DNA of 64,000 bases from Solirubrum sp044628455 (lineage in GTDB: Bacteria; Bacteroidota; Bacteroidia; Cytophagales; Hymenobacteraceae): assembly GCF_044628455.1 (NCBI RefSeq), contig NZ_JBIYZW010000002.1, positions 744,001 to 808,000 of the forward strand, read 5' to 3'. The notes under the pieces are model-generated. The model was not told the DNA's origin and searched no databases. It saw only the letters and a program-made list of their open reading frames with translations. This document shows, one piece after another, positions 55,601-63,775 of this stretch (position 1 is the first letter of the stretch; each line of letters opens with the position of its first letter). The translations under genes and the position numbers were made by a program.

Positions 55601-57358
55601 CGCCGTCACCACAAACGGGCCGGCGGTGCTCACCACGTTCAGCGTCACGTAGGGACTGTAGTCCACGCCGCCGATAACGCCCAGCGTGCCGCCACTGTCG
55701 TGCTGGTCGCGGGCCGTGCAGCGGAACTTCAGGCTGCGCGTTACCGTGGGCAGCCGCTCCGATAGCGCGCTGATGCTGTTGGCAGCGGGTGGGCTGAGAA
55801 TGTTGGCCAGCCGGGGGAAGTAGCGCGTGGGGCTGGTTACGGGCGTAAACGAGCGGAACAGGGGCACCGTCGAGTTAGCCACCTGCGCAGTGGTCAGGGC
55901 CGCGGCCGGGCCCAGGTCCATCTGCTCCCAGCAGTACGTCAGCGCGTCGCCCTCGGCGTCGGTGGCCGAAGCGGTGAGCTTGAAGGGCGTATTGGCCGGA
56001 ATGGTTTTGCCGTTGGCCGGGGCGCTGACCACCGGCGGGGTGTTGCTGGTGTTGGTGCTGGTGCCGCAGCTGGTCGAGGCAATAAAGGCGCGCATTTCCT
56101 CAAACGAGCCGCTGTGGAAGTACGCGTCGGAGTTGTTTTGCAGGTCGTCGGAGTCGCAGATGCCGGCGTAGGCCTGAATGGTGGAGCCCGAGCCCGGCTC
56201 GAAGGCCGTGGCGCTGCTGCGGTTGCCGCTGCAGCTGCCGCTGGTGCTGTTGAAGGTGTGGCGGCCGCCGAACTGGTGGCCCATCTCATGGGCCACGTAG
56301 TCGATGTCAAAGGCGTCGCCGGTGGGGTTGGGCGAGCCGGTTACGCCACCCGCCTTAAGACTGGCGTTGCACACGCTTTGCAGGTAGGCAATGCCCCCAC
56401 CGCCGGTGCTGAACACGTGGCCGATGTCGTAGTTGGCCGCGCCAATCACGCTGGTCAGCGTGGTCTGGTTCTGAGTCAGCATGGCTTCCCCGTTGTTATT
56501 GGTGTAGGGGTCGGTGCTGCCGTTGGTGTAAATGATGCTGTTGTTGTTGCCGATCAACGTCATGCGCACGGCCAGTTCCTTCTCGTATACACCCACCACG
56601 CGGTTTACGGTCGTCACAATGGAGGCCAGGGCGCTGGCTACCGTGCCGCCCCGGGCGGTGGTGTACTCGCCTGTGGCGGCCACGGCCAGGCGGTAGGTGC
56701 GCAGGGTGGCCCCGCTTCCCGCGGCCGAGCGGCCGGCCGTGGCCGGAAGGCTGGGGTTGAGGCTGGGCAGCGGCGCGGCGGCCTGCTGGGGCGTGGGTTG
56801 AAATCCGCAGTTCAGGCCCGGGCGGGCGGCGCGGTTCAGGTCGCGCTTGTAGTAGCTCAGGTAGTGCTGCGGATCGTCGGAGCTCACCGGGTCGATGAAG
56901 AAGCTGCCCGTAACGGGCGACAACACCTGGGCATGAAAGCCCCGCGGCGTGAAGTCGCAGCGTAGCGTGGCGGTAGCGTCGTCGAGGCCTACGCCGGTGT
57001 AGGTGCGGATTTCGGGAAAGCGGGCGGCCAGCTCGGGCGCCATCACCGGGGCTTCGCTCAGGCGGAACCGGGCGCTGCCGCCGTCGGGCAGGGGCAGGGT
57101 GAGTACCGGCGCGCTCTGGCCCGAGCCCTCGGCGGGCGCGGCTGCCAGCGTAGCCCGCAACGCGGCCACGTTCACCGTCAGGGCCTGGTAGCGGTACAGC
57201 ATTGCGGCCAGCGCGCTGCGGCGGCCCGCGGTCTGGGCAGCCGCGTCGGCCTGCCAGGGCGAGGAGGCCGGGCGCTGCTGGCCCAGGGCCGGGCCGGCCA
57301 GCAGGCCGCCCAATAAACACAGCGACGAAAGCCGCCACCAAAAGTACAGGTGCCGCAT
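52637..57358 (-). CDS. Secreted reprolysin-type metalloprotease with T9SS type A sorting domain
   Basis: 1573 residues from the ATG at 57358. Signal peptide, then a propeptide. The metzincin domain (about 230-450) has the extended zinc motif HEMGHQFGGRHTF (HExxHxxGxxH, reprolysin/M12B-like). It is followed by beta modules: an Ig-like region, an IPT/TIG domain (SFSPVSGPAGTVVTITGTGFTAG), PKD or immunoglobulin-like domains with SGTYTVTVTSGSSSGQ, and a MAM-like or jelly-roll part (WTVASNGTPTPATTEWKI). A repetitive adhesin-like region of TLELSSGAVTLPADLTVNGALTLTSGRL type follows. The last 80 residues (FAVFPTTIVDGQLRYEYQGP, VLDVYSVTGQHLRRVAGE, LPAGWYVLKLITAQG) are a type A sorting tail. It would be exported by T9SS and fixed to the surface. 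Confidence 0.92.
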   Translation of the reverse strand: MRHLYFWWRLSSLCLLGGLLAGPALGQQRPASSPWQADAAAQTAGRRSALAAMLYRYQALTVNVAALRATLAAAPAEGSGQSAPVLTLPLPDGGSARFRLSEAPVMAPELAARFPEIRTYTGVGLDDATATLRCDFTPRGFHAQVLSPVTGSFFIDPVSSDDPQHYLSYYKRDLNRAARPGLNCGFQPTPQQAAAPLPSLNPSLPATAGRSAAGSGATLRTYRLAVAATGEYTTARGGTVASALASIVTTVNRVVGVYEKELAVRMTLIGNNNSIIYTNGSTDPYTNNNGEAMLTQNQTTLTSVIGAANYDIGHVFSTGGGGIAYLQSVCNASLKAGGVTGSPNPTGDAFDIDYVAHEMGHQFGGRHTFNSTSGSCSGNRSSATAFEPGSGSTIQAYAGICDSDDLQNNSDAYFHSGSFEEMRAFIASTSCGTSTNTSNTPPVVSAPANGKTIPANTPFKLTASATDAEGDALTYCWEQMDLGPAAALTTAQVANSTVPLFRSFTPVTSPTRYFPRLANILSPPAANSISALSERLPTVTRSLKFRCTARDQHDSGGTLGVIGGVDYSPYVTLNVVSTAGPFVVTAPNTAVTWAGNSTQTVTWNVANTNAAPVSCATVNVRLSTDGGQTYPTLLAAGVPNNGSTTVTLPNTPTTQARLMVEAADNYFFDLSDANFTITAAPGTLSVTSFSPVSGPAGTVVTITGTGFTAGTGTLAVSFNGTAAPTLANITATSFQVTVPAGATTGQLVVTKGSSTANAGIFTVTLVATAAANGPICAGSTLNLSAGGGGSYSWTGPNGFSSTQQNPSIPNATLAASGTYTVTVTSGSSSGQASVAVQVNSSPGVVSITPSSATTCPGGPVSLTASVPALSTTLLSENFDAATLPASWTVASNGTPTPATTEWKIRNTNYSHNPGAGLPRLNNFEFNNSRFILANSDAGGSGSVTSTTLTSPAFSTVGYSAAQLSFQHLFEYYTDSQGFVEISTDGGTTWTPLATYTSTQGTTTTPATPTLSLSAYLNKSSVRLRWRYEAPWGYWWGLENVSVTGTPTPISYAWTLVSGNGLPATVNTAGLSVSPTATSTYQVTASNGGSCTSTGTVTVTVVTESVWTGAVSTDWFAAGNWVGCVPSAAIDARIPASRPRYPSLTATAAARTLTIENGGALTVGTRTLQLAGSFVNQSATAYTATGTLVLQGTNPQLSGVSSVNNLTLELSSGAVTLPADLTVNGALTLTSGRLNTGPRTVTLGTTATIAETETSYVTGTVQATRALAAGTANSFGGLGLTLTPAAGSVAPGSTLVIRSTGTAVTGEGNTGIERYFDIRPATNAGLNVTLAFRYFDHELNGAHETDLTLFRSVSGPAGPWQPQGQNGRNAGTNTVTKTGIAAFSIWTLGDATRPLPVTLTSFTAERQNTGVQLGWITAAEQDNAYFAVERSPDGLTFTELGRVAGQGTRATAHSYTWRDERLPAGTTTLHYRLRQVDHDGTSSYSPPRLVTLPLTARFAVFPTTIVDGQLRYEYQGPAAEAVLDVYSVTGQHLRRVAGEIGVGGALPVHELPAGWYVLKLITAQGHHTARFYRP

Positions 57359-57598
57359 ACGAGTAGTTGGTAGGAAATGAAGGGCCTCACTGCCGCCCAA
57401 CGGGTACCGGATAACCGGCACGTCGCGGAGCGGCAGCGGTTTTGTATGCTAATAAAGTGAAATCATTTGTGGTTAAAACTATATTAAAATAAAATATTGC
57501 TTGGCTCACCCCATAACGCAACCGCCGCTCCAGCCTGCGAGACCAGAGCGGCGTGGGGCCAAATAAAAGATCCGGCAAACACCGCGCCCGCCCCTGGC

Positions 57599-60430
57599 CT
57601 ACACCCCGAAGCGGCGCAGCTGGTAGCTGAAGCTCAGCAGGAAGTAGCGGGTGAGCACCCGGCTGCGCACGTCCTCCAGGTAGGTATCGGTCACGTTGCG
57701 CACCAGGCTGCGGTTCTGGCCCAGCAGGTCATAGGCTTGCACCTTCAACTCGCCCTGCTGGTTGCGGAACAGCTGCCGGGCCAGGGCCAGGTTCCACAGC
57801 GCCACCGGCTGGTTGAAGCCCGCCGCGCGGCCGGTGTTGCGCCGGTACCACAAGTCGCTGCTGATGATCAGTCGCGGCGTGAGGTGGTAGTACACGTCGG
57901 CGGTGAGCGTCTGGGACAGAAATGCGGCGTTCTGGGCGGGCAGGAGCGCGTAGCGGACGGCCTGGTAGCTCACGTTGGCGCTCAGCCCAAACTCCAGCTT
58001 CTCGTTGAAGGTCGAGTTCACGCTGGCGCCCTGACCCAGCGTCCAGCTGCGCGTCTCGTTGGCCTGCCCGTTCACGAAGCTGGGTCCCTGGCTGTAACTG
58101 CCGTTGGAAGTCAGGTTTAGGTTGAGCTGGCGGGCGGGCAGGCGCTGGCCCAGCGACAGAAAGCCGGTGAGGTTGCGGTAGCCGTCGGCGTTTACCGGGC
58201 GGGTGGTTTGTGCGCCGCCCGCCCCAATGGTGGTAGCGGCCGCAATGCGGTCCTGCACCTGCAGCGCGTTCAGCAGCAGAAACACGCTGCGGTTGTTGCG
58301 GGCATTGAACTGGTTGTAGGTGGCCACCAGGTTGTGGCTGCGCTCGGGCCGCAGGGCGGGGTTGCCCAGCTGTACGTTCAGGGGGTTGCTGTTGTCGGCC
58401 ACGGGCTGCAGCTGCTCGGTAGTGGGCGCAGTTAGCCGGCTGCGGTAGTTCAGGCGCAGGCTGCGGTTGCGGCTGCCGTTGTAGGTGAGCAGCGCGTTGG
58501 GTAGCAGGTGGGTAAAGCGCCGGCTCAGCAAGGTGTCGGCCGAGTAGTTGCGCACCCGCAGCGTGGTTTGCTGGGCGTCGAAACCCAGGCTGTAGGTGTA
58601 GCGCAGCCGGCGCGTCTGCAGGGTGAGGCCCGCCCGCTGAGCCACGAAGTCGCCGCGGAAGCGGTTGCTCAGGACCGGGTTCAGCTCCTCGAAGCGGCCG
58701 GTGGCGTCGTTGTAGTCGCGCACGGCGCGGTTGGCGTAGTTGCCGTTCTGGCGGTGGCTGGCGCGCAGCTCCAGCTTGCTGCGCAAGCTCAGCGGCTCGG
58801 TGTAGGCCAGGTTCAGCTGGTAGCTGCGCCCCTCGGCCTGCTGGTCGAGCTGCTGGTGGAGGCCGCGCGTGGTGGCGCTGCCGTCGGGGCCGAAAAACGC
58901 GTTGGTGGCCTCGTTGCGCGCTTCGGCGGTCTGGTCGCTGAGGCTGGGGCTCAGGTTGGCCGAGATGCTGCGCCCGTCGCGCCGGAACTTGCGCATGAGC
59001 AGCAGGCTGCCCGCCCCGGCCCAGCTGCGGTCGGTGCCGCGGTACTGGCTCTGGCCCTGGTTCAGCAGCTGCGCGCCCACGCTTGCCTGCTGGCTGAGGC
59101 GGCGCTGCGGCGCGGTGGTTTGCCACGACAGGTAGGGCGTGGCGCGCAGGGAGGTGAGCGAGTCCAGCCGGTAGTCGAGGCGCAGGTTGAAGCGGTGGCT
59201 GCTGGTGCGGGTGCGGTCGTAGGCGTCCTGCGCGGTAACCAGGGGCTGCACCGCTTCGCCGGGGGCGCCGGGCGGGGCCACGGTTTCGCGCCGGCTTTGC
59301 TGGTCGGTCACCACGGTGTTGCGGCTGGCCAGGTAGCTGGTGGCCACCTCCGTGCGCTTGCCCCAGGCGTCGCGGTAGTTCAGGCCCAGCGCGGCCGACT
59401 CGCTGATGCTGCTGGCGGGCTGGTTGGCGGCCGGGGCGTTGCGCCGCTCGCCCGGGGCGCGCATTACCATGCCCCCGCCGCCGCCCGGGCCGCCCAGCAT
59501 GCCGGGGGCCGGGCCGTTGTCGGCGGCAGGGCCCCCGTTGTCGGCAAAGCCCTGCTGGTTCACGTTGTTGGCCATGCCCAGCGCCGACAGCTGCCGGCCG
59601 TTGTTGAAGCGGTTCACGCCCAGCCGCGTCTGGTAACGGCCGTCGGTGCCGGCGGCCACGCTGTTCTGCCCGAAGTAGCCCTTGCGCTTGTCGCGCTTGG
59701 TTACCAGGTTGATGGTGCGCTGCTGCTGGCCGTCGTCGATGCCGTTGAAGGCAGCCTGGTCGCTCTGCTGGTTGAACAGCTGCACCTGGTCGATGATGTC
59801 GGCCGGCAGGTTGCGGGTAGCCATTCGGGGGTCGTCGCCGAAAAAGGGCTTGCCGTCGACCAGCACCCGGTTTACGGCCTGGCCCTGCGCCCGGATGGTG
59901 CCGTCGCGGTCGACCTCCACGCCCGGCAGCTTCTTGAGCAGGCTTTCCACCGCCGCGTTGGGCTGGGTTTTGAAGGCCCGGGCGCTAAAGGCCAGCGTGT
60001 CGCCCTGCAAACTCACCGGGGCGCGCTCCTGCTGAATGATCACCTCGCCCAGGGTGTGCGACTGCGCCCGAAGCCGCAGCTCGCCCACGGCCACGGTGGG
60101 CTGGCCGGCTGCCACCAGCACCGGGGGCAGGCGGTTGCGGTAGCCCAGAAACGTGAGCAGCAGGTAGTAGCGGCCGGGTGCCACGTTGCGCAGGGCAAAC
60201 TTCCCGTCGCCATCGGTGATGGAAAACATCACGTACGACGAGTCACGGGCCGCCAGCAGCGACACCGAAGCCTCGCGCAGGGGCTGGCCGCTGGCCGAGT
60301 CGAGCACGGTGCCGGTGAGCGTGGCTTTGCCGGCGGTCCGCGCTGCCGGCGGCTGGGCCTGGGCCGAAAGGGCGGCGAGCAAGCCCAGCAGGCCCGTCAG
60401 CAAGCCGAAAAGCAGGTACTGATAACGCAT
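57599..60430 (-). CDS. Outer membrane TonB-dependent receptor-like beta-barrel protein
   Basis: 943 residues from the ATG at 60430. Signal peptide (LLAALSAQAQ), a carboxypeptidase-regulatory-like domain (about 38-125: LTGTVLDSASGQPLREASVSLLAARDSSYVMFSITDGDGKFALRN), and a plug (about 130-250: FKTQPNAAVESLLKKLPGVEVDRDGTIRAQGQAVNRVLVDGKPFFGDDP). A large barrel follows, ending in LSFSYQLRRFGV with the terminal aromatic. There is a Gly/Pro-rich, Met-containing loop (about 320-345: PGMLGGPGGGGGMVMRAPG). It is 11 bp downstream of a GLPGLI gene, and the two are commonly paired in Bacteroidota, so they form an operon. Confidence 0.9.
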   Translation of the reverse strand: MRYQYLLFGLLTGLLGLLAALSAQAQPPAARTAGKATLTGTVLDSASGQPLREASVSLLAARDSSYVMFSITDGDGKFALRNVAPGRYYLLLTFLGYRNRLPPVLVAAGQPTVAVGELRLRAQSHTLGEVIIQQERAPVSLQGDTLAFSARAFKTQPNAAVESLLKKLPGVEVDRDGTIRAQGQAVNRVLVDGKPFFGDDPRMATRNLPADIIDQVQLFNQQSDQAAFNGIDDGQQQRTINLVTKRDKRKGYFGQNSVAAGTDGRYQTRLGVNRFNNGRQLSALGMANNVNQQGFADNGGPAADNGPAPGMLGGPGGGGGMVMRAPGERRNAPAANQPASSISESAALGLNYRDAWGKRTEVATSYLASRNTVVTDQQSRRETVAPPGAPGEAVQPLVTAQDAYDRTRTSSHRFNLRLDYRLDSLTSLRATPYLSWQTTAPQRRLSQQASVGAQLLNQGQSQYRGTDRSWAGAGSLLLMRKFRRDGRSISANLSPSLSDQTAEARNEATNAFFGPDGSATTRGLHQQLDQQAEGRSYQLNLAYTEPLSLRSKLELRASHRQNGNYANRAVRDYNDATGRFEELNPVLSNRFRGDFVAQRAGLTLQTRRLRYTYSLGFDAQQTTLRVRNYSADTLLSRRFTHLLPNALLTYNGSRNRSLRLNYRSRLTAPTTEQLQPVADNSNPLNVQLGNPALRPERSHNLVATYNQFNARNNRSVFLLLNALQVQDRIAAATTIGAGGAQTTRPVNADGYRNLTGFLSLGQRLPARQLNLNLTSNGSYSQGPSFVNGQANETRSWTLGQGASVNSTFNEKLEFGLSANVSYQAVRYALLPAQNAAFLSQTLTADVYYHLTPRLIISSDLWYRRNTGRAAGFNQPVALWNLALARQLFRNQQGELKVQAYDLLGQNRSLVRNVTDTYLEDVRSRVLTRYFLLSFSYQLRRFGV

Positions 60431-60441
60431 GGAGCGGGGGC

Positions 60442-61230
60442 TTAGCGGTTGCCCAGGTTGTCGAGCATGCGCTGGCGGAAGTCGGCGCGGGCCTTTTCGC
60501 GCACTTCCTGCAGCTCGGCTACCGACACCTGCCGGGCCTGGGCGCTGGGCCGCACCTCGCTTTCGGCGACCGGCTTGGCATCGACTTTCGAGGCGCGAAA
60601 CTGCTCGCGGCTGCCTTCCACGGCCAGCACCACGCCTTTTTCGGGCACCAGCTCCTTGATGGGCGAGTAGGTGAAGGGCAGGTCGGTGGTGTACCACACC
60701 GTGTAGGTTTCCTTGCGGAAGGGCACGGTGGCCTTGCGGCAGGTGTAGCCGGCAATCTTCTTGGTTTGCTCGCTCAGCTGCCAGCCGCTGGGCTGCGGAA
60801 AGGGCTCGTCGGCGCGGTAGGTGGTAGCCACGTCGTCTTTTTTCACCGTGAGCAGTGTGCTGAAGGTGCGCTTGGTCAGGTCGGTGTACACGGCTTCGTC
60901 GAAGGGGCGGCCCAGGCTGGTGGTCTGCGGGGCGCTGGCGGCGCCCCCGGCGCCGTCGGCCGTGACGATGGTGCGCACGGCGTTGTTTTCGCGCTCTTCC
61001 TTGGCGTAGCCGCCGGCAAAGCTCAGCGTCATACCAAAGGTGCGCACGTCGGGAATGTCGGCGGGAAAGTCGGGGCTGCCGGGTCGCACTTCCTGGCCGT
61101 TCATGACGACGCGCATGCGGGAGGCGTCGACCTTCTGGGTGACTTCGTACTGAATGCGGCCGGAGGAGGGTTGGGCGGCGGCGAGTTGGCAGACGCCGGC
61201 GGCGGCGAGCAGGAGCAGAAGCTTTTTCAT
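60442..61230 (-). CDS. GLPGLI family protein
   Basis: 262 residues with a signal peptide (LLLLLAAAGVCQLAAAQ). The family signature is the segment WQLSEQTKKIAGYTCRKATVPF (usual form W.l...tk.I.Gy.C.kA). It is followed by YTVWYTTDLPFTYSPIKELVPEKGVVLAVE, where the 'P...GP..f.gLPGlI' tract that names the family is present in degenerate form (TYSPIKELVPEKGVVL). The protein is probably periplasmic and of unknown function. It is encoded 11 bp upstream of the large beta-barrel gene and divergent from a sensor kinase. Confidence 0.88.
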   Translation of the reverse strand: MKKLLLLLAAAGVCQLAAAQPSSGRIQYEVTQKVDASRMRVVMNGQEVRPGSPDFPADIPDVRTFGMTLSFAGGYAKEERENNAVRTIVTADGAGGAASAPQTTSLGRPFDEAVYTDLTKRTFSTLLTVKKDDVATTYRADEPFPQPSGWQLSEQTKKIAGYTCRKATVPFRKETYTVWYTTDLPFTYSPIKELVPEKGVVLAVEGSREQFRASKVDAKPVAESEVRPSAQARQVSVAELQEVREKARADFRQRMLDNLGNR

Positions 61231-61278
61231 GGGGCTGCGGAAAAGGAGAATGAATGCCCCAAAGCACCGGCGCGGCGG

Positions 61279-61315
61279 TGTTAAGCACTGTTATACTGTG
61301 TTAAACAGTGTTAAC
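61279..61315. promoter_or_regulatory. Four phased TGTTA repeats, putative response-regulator operator
   Basis: TGTTA occurs at 61279, 61289, 61299 and 61309, exactly 10 bp apart. It lies 49 bp upstream of the GLPGLI start (minus) and 61 bp upstream of the kinase start (plus). Direct repeats spaced 10-11 bp are the usual binding layout of OmpR-type regulators, and one is encoded 1.8 kb away. A weaker pair (GTTAA at 63791 and 63802) follows the regulator gene. Confidence 0.6.
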
Positions 61316-61375
61316 GCGCCCCCAAAACCCCTCATTACCGGCTATTTTCGCCTTCGAACCTTGGCCCCGGCGTGC

Positions 61376-62836
61376 ATGAAACGGCGCATTCGCTCCATCT
61401 TCTGGCTGATGACCCTCTGCATTCTGGGCATCAACGGCTTTCAGGGCTACTGGCTCTGGAGTACCTACCAGCTCACGGCCACCCAGTTTGGGCGCACCGT
61501 GCGCGAGGCGCTGGCCGCCGTGCTCCAGCAGCAGCAGCTGGCCTACGCCCGCCAGCTGCTCAGCTCCCGCGACGGGCAGCTGGGGCGGGTGGTGTTCCGG
61601 CAGTTCGACTCGGAGCAGCCCGGCGCCAACCGCATTGTGGTACTGCCCGACGCCCACGGCCGCGCCGACACCCTGCGCGTGGTGCGCGGCCGCACCCGCC
61701 AGCTGCGCTTCAGCGCCCGCCTCGACTCTCCCGGCCCGGGCCGCCGCGGCGTGCCCGACACGCTGGCCCGGAACCTGGGTCGCCTGCTCATCCGCGACTG
61801 GGCCGGCAGCCGCAGCCCCGACCTGGGCCGCCTGAGCCGCGCCTACCGGGCCGAGCTGCGCCTGCGCCAGGTTGAGACGCCCTTCGTGCTCGACACGCTC
61901 ACCATCGCGCCTGTGCGCGGGCAGGTCAGCCTGGTGCAGTTTGCCGACAGCTCCACGCGCGCCGGCTACCCGGTGCAGACGCCGCCGCTGCCGCTGAACC
62001 CGCTGCGCGATTTGTACGTGCAGGCCGCCTTTCCCGCGCCCACCAGCTACATCCTGCGGCAGATGGGCGGGCTGCTGGCCGGCTCGGTGGCTTTGCTGGG
62101 CCTCACCACGGGCTGCTTTCTGCTGATGCTTTCCACCATTCTGCGCCAGAAAAAGCTCTCCGAGGTCAAGAACGACTTCATCAACAACATGACCCACGAG
62201 CTGAAAACCCCGCTGGCCACGGCGTCGGCGGCCGTGGAAGCGCTGCAGCACTTCGGGGCCCTCGACGACCCGCAGAAAACCCAGACCTACCTGAACATTT
62301 CGCGCACCGAGCTGCAGCGCCTCTCCGAGCTGGTGGAAAAGGTGCTGAACATGGCCGTGGAAGAGCGGCAGGCCCTGGAGCTGCACCCCGAGCCGGTGCA
62401 GCCCGCCGCCCTGGTGAGCGAGCTGGTGGCCCGCCACCAGCTGAAAGCGCCCAAGCCGGTGCGCTTCGAGGTCGACGTGCCGGCGGCCGACGTGGCGCGC
62501 TTCGACCCGGTGCACGTGGCCGGCGTGCTCAACAACCTCATCGACAACGCCATCAAGTACTCGCGCGAGCAGGTCACCATTGCCATTTGGGGCCGGCAGG
62601 AAGCGGGCGGCTGGCACCTGACCGTGCGCGACGACGGCCTGGGCATTCCGCGCAGCTACCAGGAGGCCATCTTCGACCGGTTCTTCCGCGTGCCCACCGG
62701 CAACCTGCACCCGGTTAAGGGCTTCGGCCTGGGCCTCTACTACGTGCGGCAGGTGGTGGAGCGCCACGGCGGCCGCATCAGCGTGCGCAGCGAACCGGGC
62801 CAGGGAAGCGAGTTTTCGTTGTGGCTGCCGAAGTAG
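61376..62836 (+). CDS. Sensor histidine kinase
   Basis: 486 residues. Two transmembrane segments (about 7-29 and 232-256) bracket a periplasmic sensor region of about 200 residues with no recognised domain. The kinase core has the H-box NDFINNMTHELKTPLATASAAVEAL. The N-box is VLNNLIDNAIKYSREQ and the G-boxes are VRDDGLGIPRSYQEAIFDRFFRV and VKGFGLGLYYVRQVVERHGG. The ATG is set by the first transmembrane segment (LMTLCILGINGFQGYWLW). It is divergent from the GLPGLI/receptor operon and precedes the response regulator gene on the same strand, which is its likely partner. Confidence 0.93.
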   Translation: MKRRIRSIFWLMTLCILGINGFQGYWLWSTYQLTATQFGRTVREALAAVLQQQQLAYARQLLSSRDGQLGRVVFRQFDSEQPGANRIVVLPDAHGRADTLRVVRGRTRQLRFSARLDSPGPGRRGVPDTLARNLGRLLIRDWAGSRSPDLGRLSRAYRAELRLRQVETPFVLDTLTIAPVRGQVSLVQFADSSTRAGYPVQTPPLPLNPLRDLYVQAAFPAPTSYILRQMGGLLAGSVALLGLTTGCFLLMLSTILRQKKLSEVKNDFINNMTHELKTPLATASAAVEALQHFGALDDPQKTQTYLNISRTELQRLSELVEKVLNMAVEERQALELHPEPVQPAALVSELVARHQLKAPKPVRFEVDVPAADVARFDPVHVAGVLNNLIDNAIKYSREQVTIAIWGRQEAGGWHLTVRDDGLGIPRSYQEAIFDRFFRVPTGNLHPVKGFGLGLYYVRQVVERHGGRISVRSEPGQGSEFSLWLPK

Positions 62837-62845
62837 GTAACAAGT

Positions 62846-63091
62846 GATGAGGTGACAGGTGACAGGTAACACGCGCCACGGACCTAGATATCCCCGGCCA
62901 GGCTTGTGGTAAATTCTTGCCTTTCCGAAAAGATTACCACACAATTCCCCGGGGCCGGTGTGGTAAAAAATTACCAACCCCAAAAATTTACCACACGGCT
63001 GAACGGGGTAAGCAGAACCCAATACCACAGGGCCAGTACCAACCTGTCACCTGTCACCTGTCACCTGTCACCTGTCACCTGTCACCTCATC
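62846..63091. repeat. Heptamer repeats and 22-bp inverted arms between kinase and regulator genes
   Basis: Six tandem copies of ACCTGTC lie at 63042-63083, ending 14 bp before the regulator ATG. The last 22 bp (63070-63091) are the exact reverse complement of 62846-62867 (starts GATGAGGTGACAGG), just after the kinase stop, so the two ends can pair across about 200 bp. In between, GTGGTAA/TTACCAC half-sites recur (62906, 62934, 62960, 62971, 62988), including the dyad GGTAAAAAATTACC. No gene lies in this 261-bp gap. Confidence 0.85.
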
Positions 63092-63097
63092 ACCCCA

Positions 63098-63775
63098 ATG
63101 CCTACCGTACTGCTCATCGAAGACGAAGCCTCGCTGGGGCTCATTGTGAAGGACAGCCTGGAGGTGCGCGGCTTTGCGGTGCGCTACGCCGCCGACGGCG
63201 AGGAAGGGCTGCGCCTGTTCCGGGAGCAGGCGCCCGACATCGTGGTGGCCGACGTGATGATGCCCCGACTCGACGGTTTTTCCCTGGCCGAGCAGATTCG
63301 CCGCGAAAATGCCGGGGTGCCCATCCTGTTCCTCACGGCCCGCTCGCAGCCCGCCGACGTGGTGCGCGGCTTCGAGCTGGGCGGCAACGACTACCTGAAG
63401 AAGCCCTTCAGCATGGACGAGCTGATCGTGCGCATCAAGGCCCAGCTCAGCCGGGCGGCCCCCGCGCCCGCCGCGCCGGCTGGCCCGCTGCCCATCGGCC
63501 GCTACCGCTTCGACTACCCCCGGCAGCAGCTGCTGCTCGACGGCCGCCCGGCCGACCTCTCGCACCGCGAGGCCGAGCTGCTCAAGCGCCTCTACGACCA
63601 GCGCAACCAGGTGCTGAGCCGTTCCGAGGTGCTGCGCGAGCTGTGGGGCGACGACAGCTTTTTCAACGGCCGCAGCCTCGACGTATTCATCACCCGCCTG
63701 CGCCGCCACGTGAAAGAAGACCCGCAGGTGCAGATTGTGAACGTGCGCGGCGTGGGCTACAAGCTGATGGTGTAG
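63098..63775 (+). CDS. OmpR-family response regulator
   Basis: 225 residues. The receiver domain (1-120) has the acidic pair in LLIEDE, phospho-acceptor Asp52 in IVVADVMMPRLDG, Thr in LFLTARSQ and Lys in DYLKKPF. A winged-helix DNA-binding domain follows (about 135-225: LPIGRYRFDYPRQQLLLDGRPADLSHREAELLKRLYDQRNQVLSRSEVLRELWG, then DVFITRLRRHVKEDPQVQIVNVRGVGYKLMV). The start at 63098 is set by MPTVLLIEDE. It is most likely phosphorylated by the kinase encoded upstream and acts on the GLPGLI/receptor promoter. Confidence 0.94.
   Translation: MPTVLLIEDEASLGLIVKDSLEVRGFAVRYAADGEEGLRLFREQAPDIVVADVMMPRLDGFSLAEQIRRENAGVPILFLTARSQPADVVRGFELGGNDYLKKPFSMDELIVRIKAQLSRAAPAPAAPAGPLPIGRYRFDYPRQQLLLDGRPADLSHREAELLKRLYDQRNQVLSRSEVLRELWGDDSFFNGRSLDVFITRLRRHVKEDPQVQIVNVRGVGYKLMV

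Noticed and set aside
61154..61375. Start of the histidine kinase at an earlier in-frame codon
   Set aside because: The extra residues would be encoded by the operator region and the complement of the GLPGLI signal peptide; the first transmembrane helix begins properly at the 61376 ATG.
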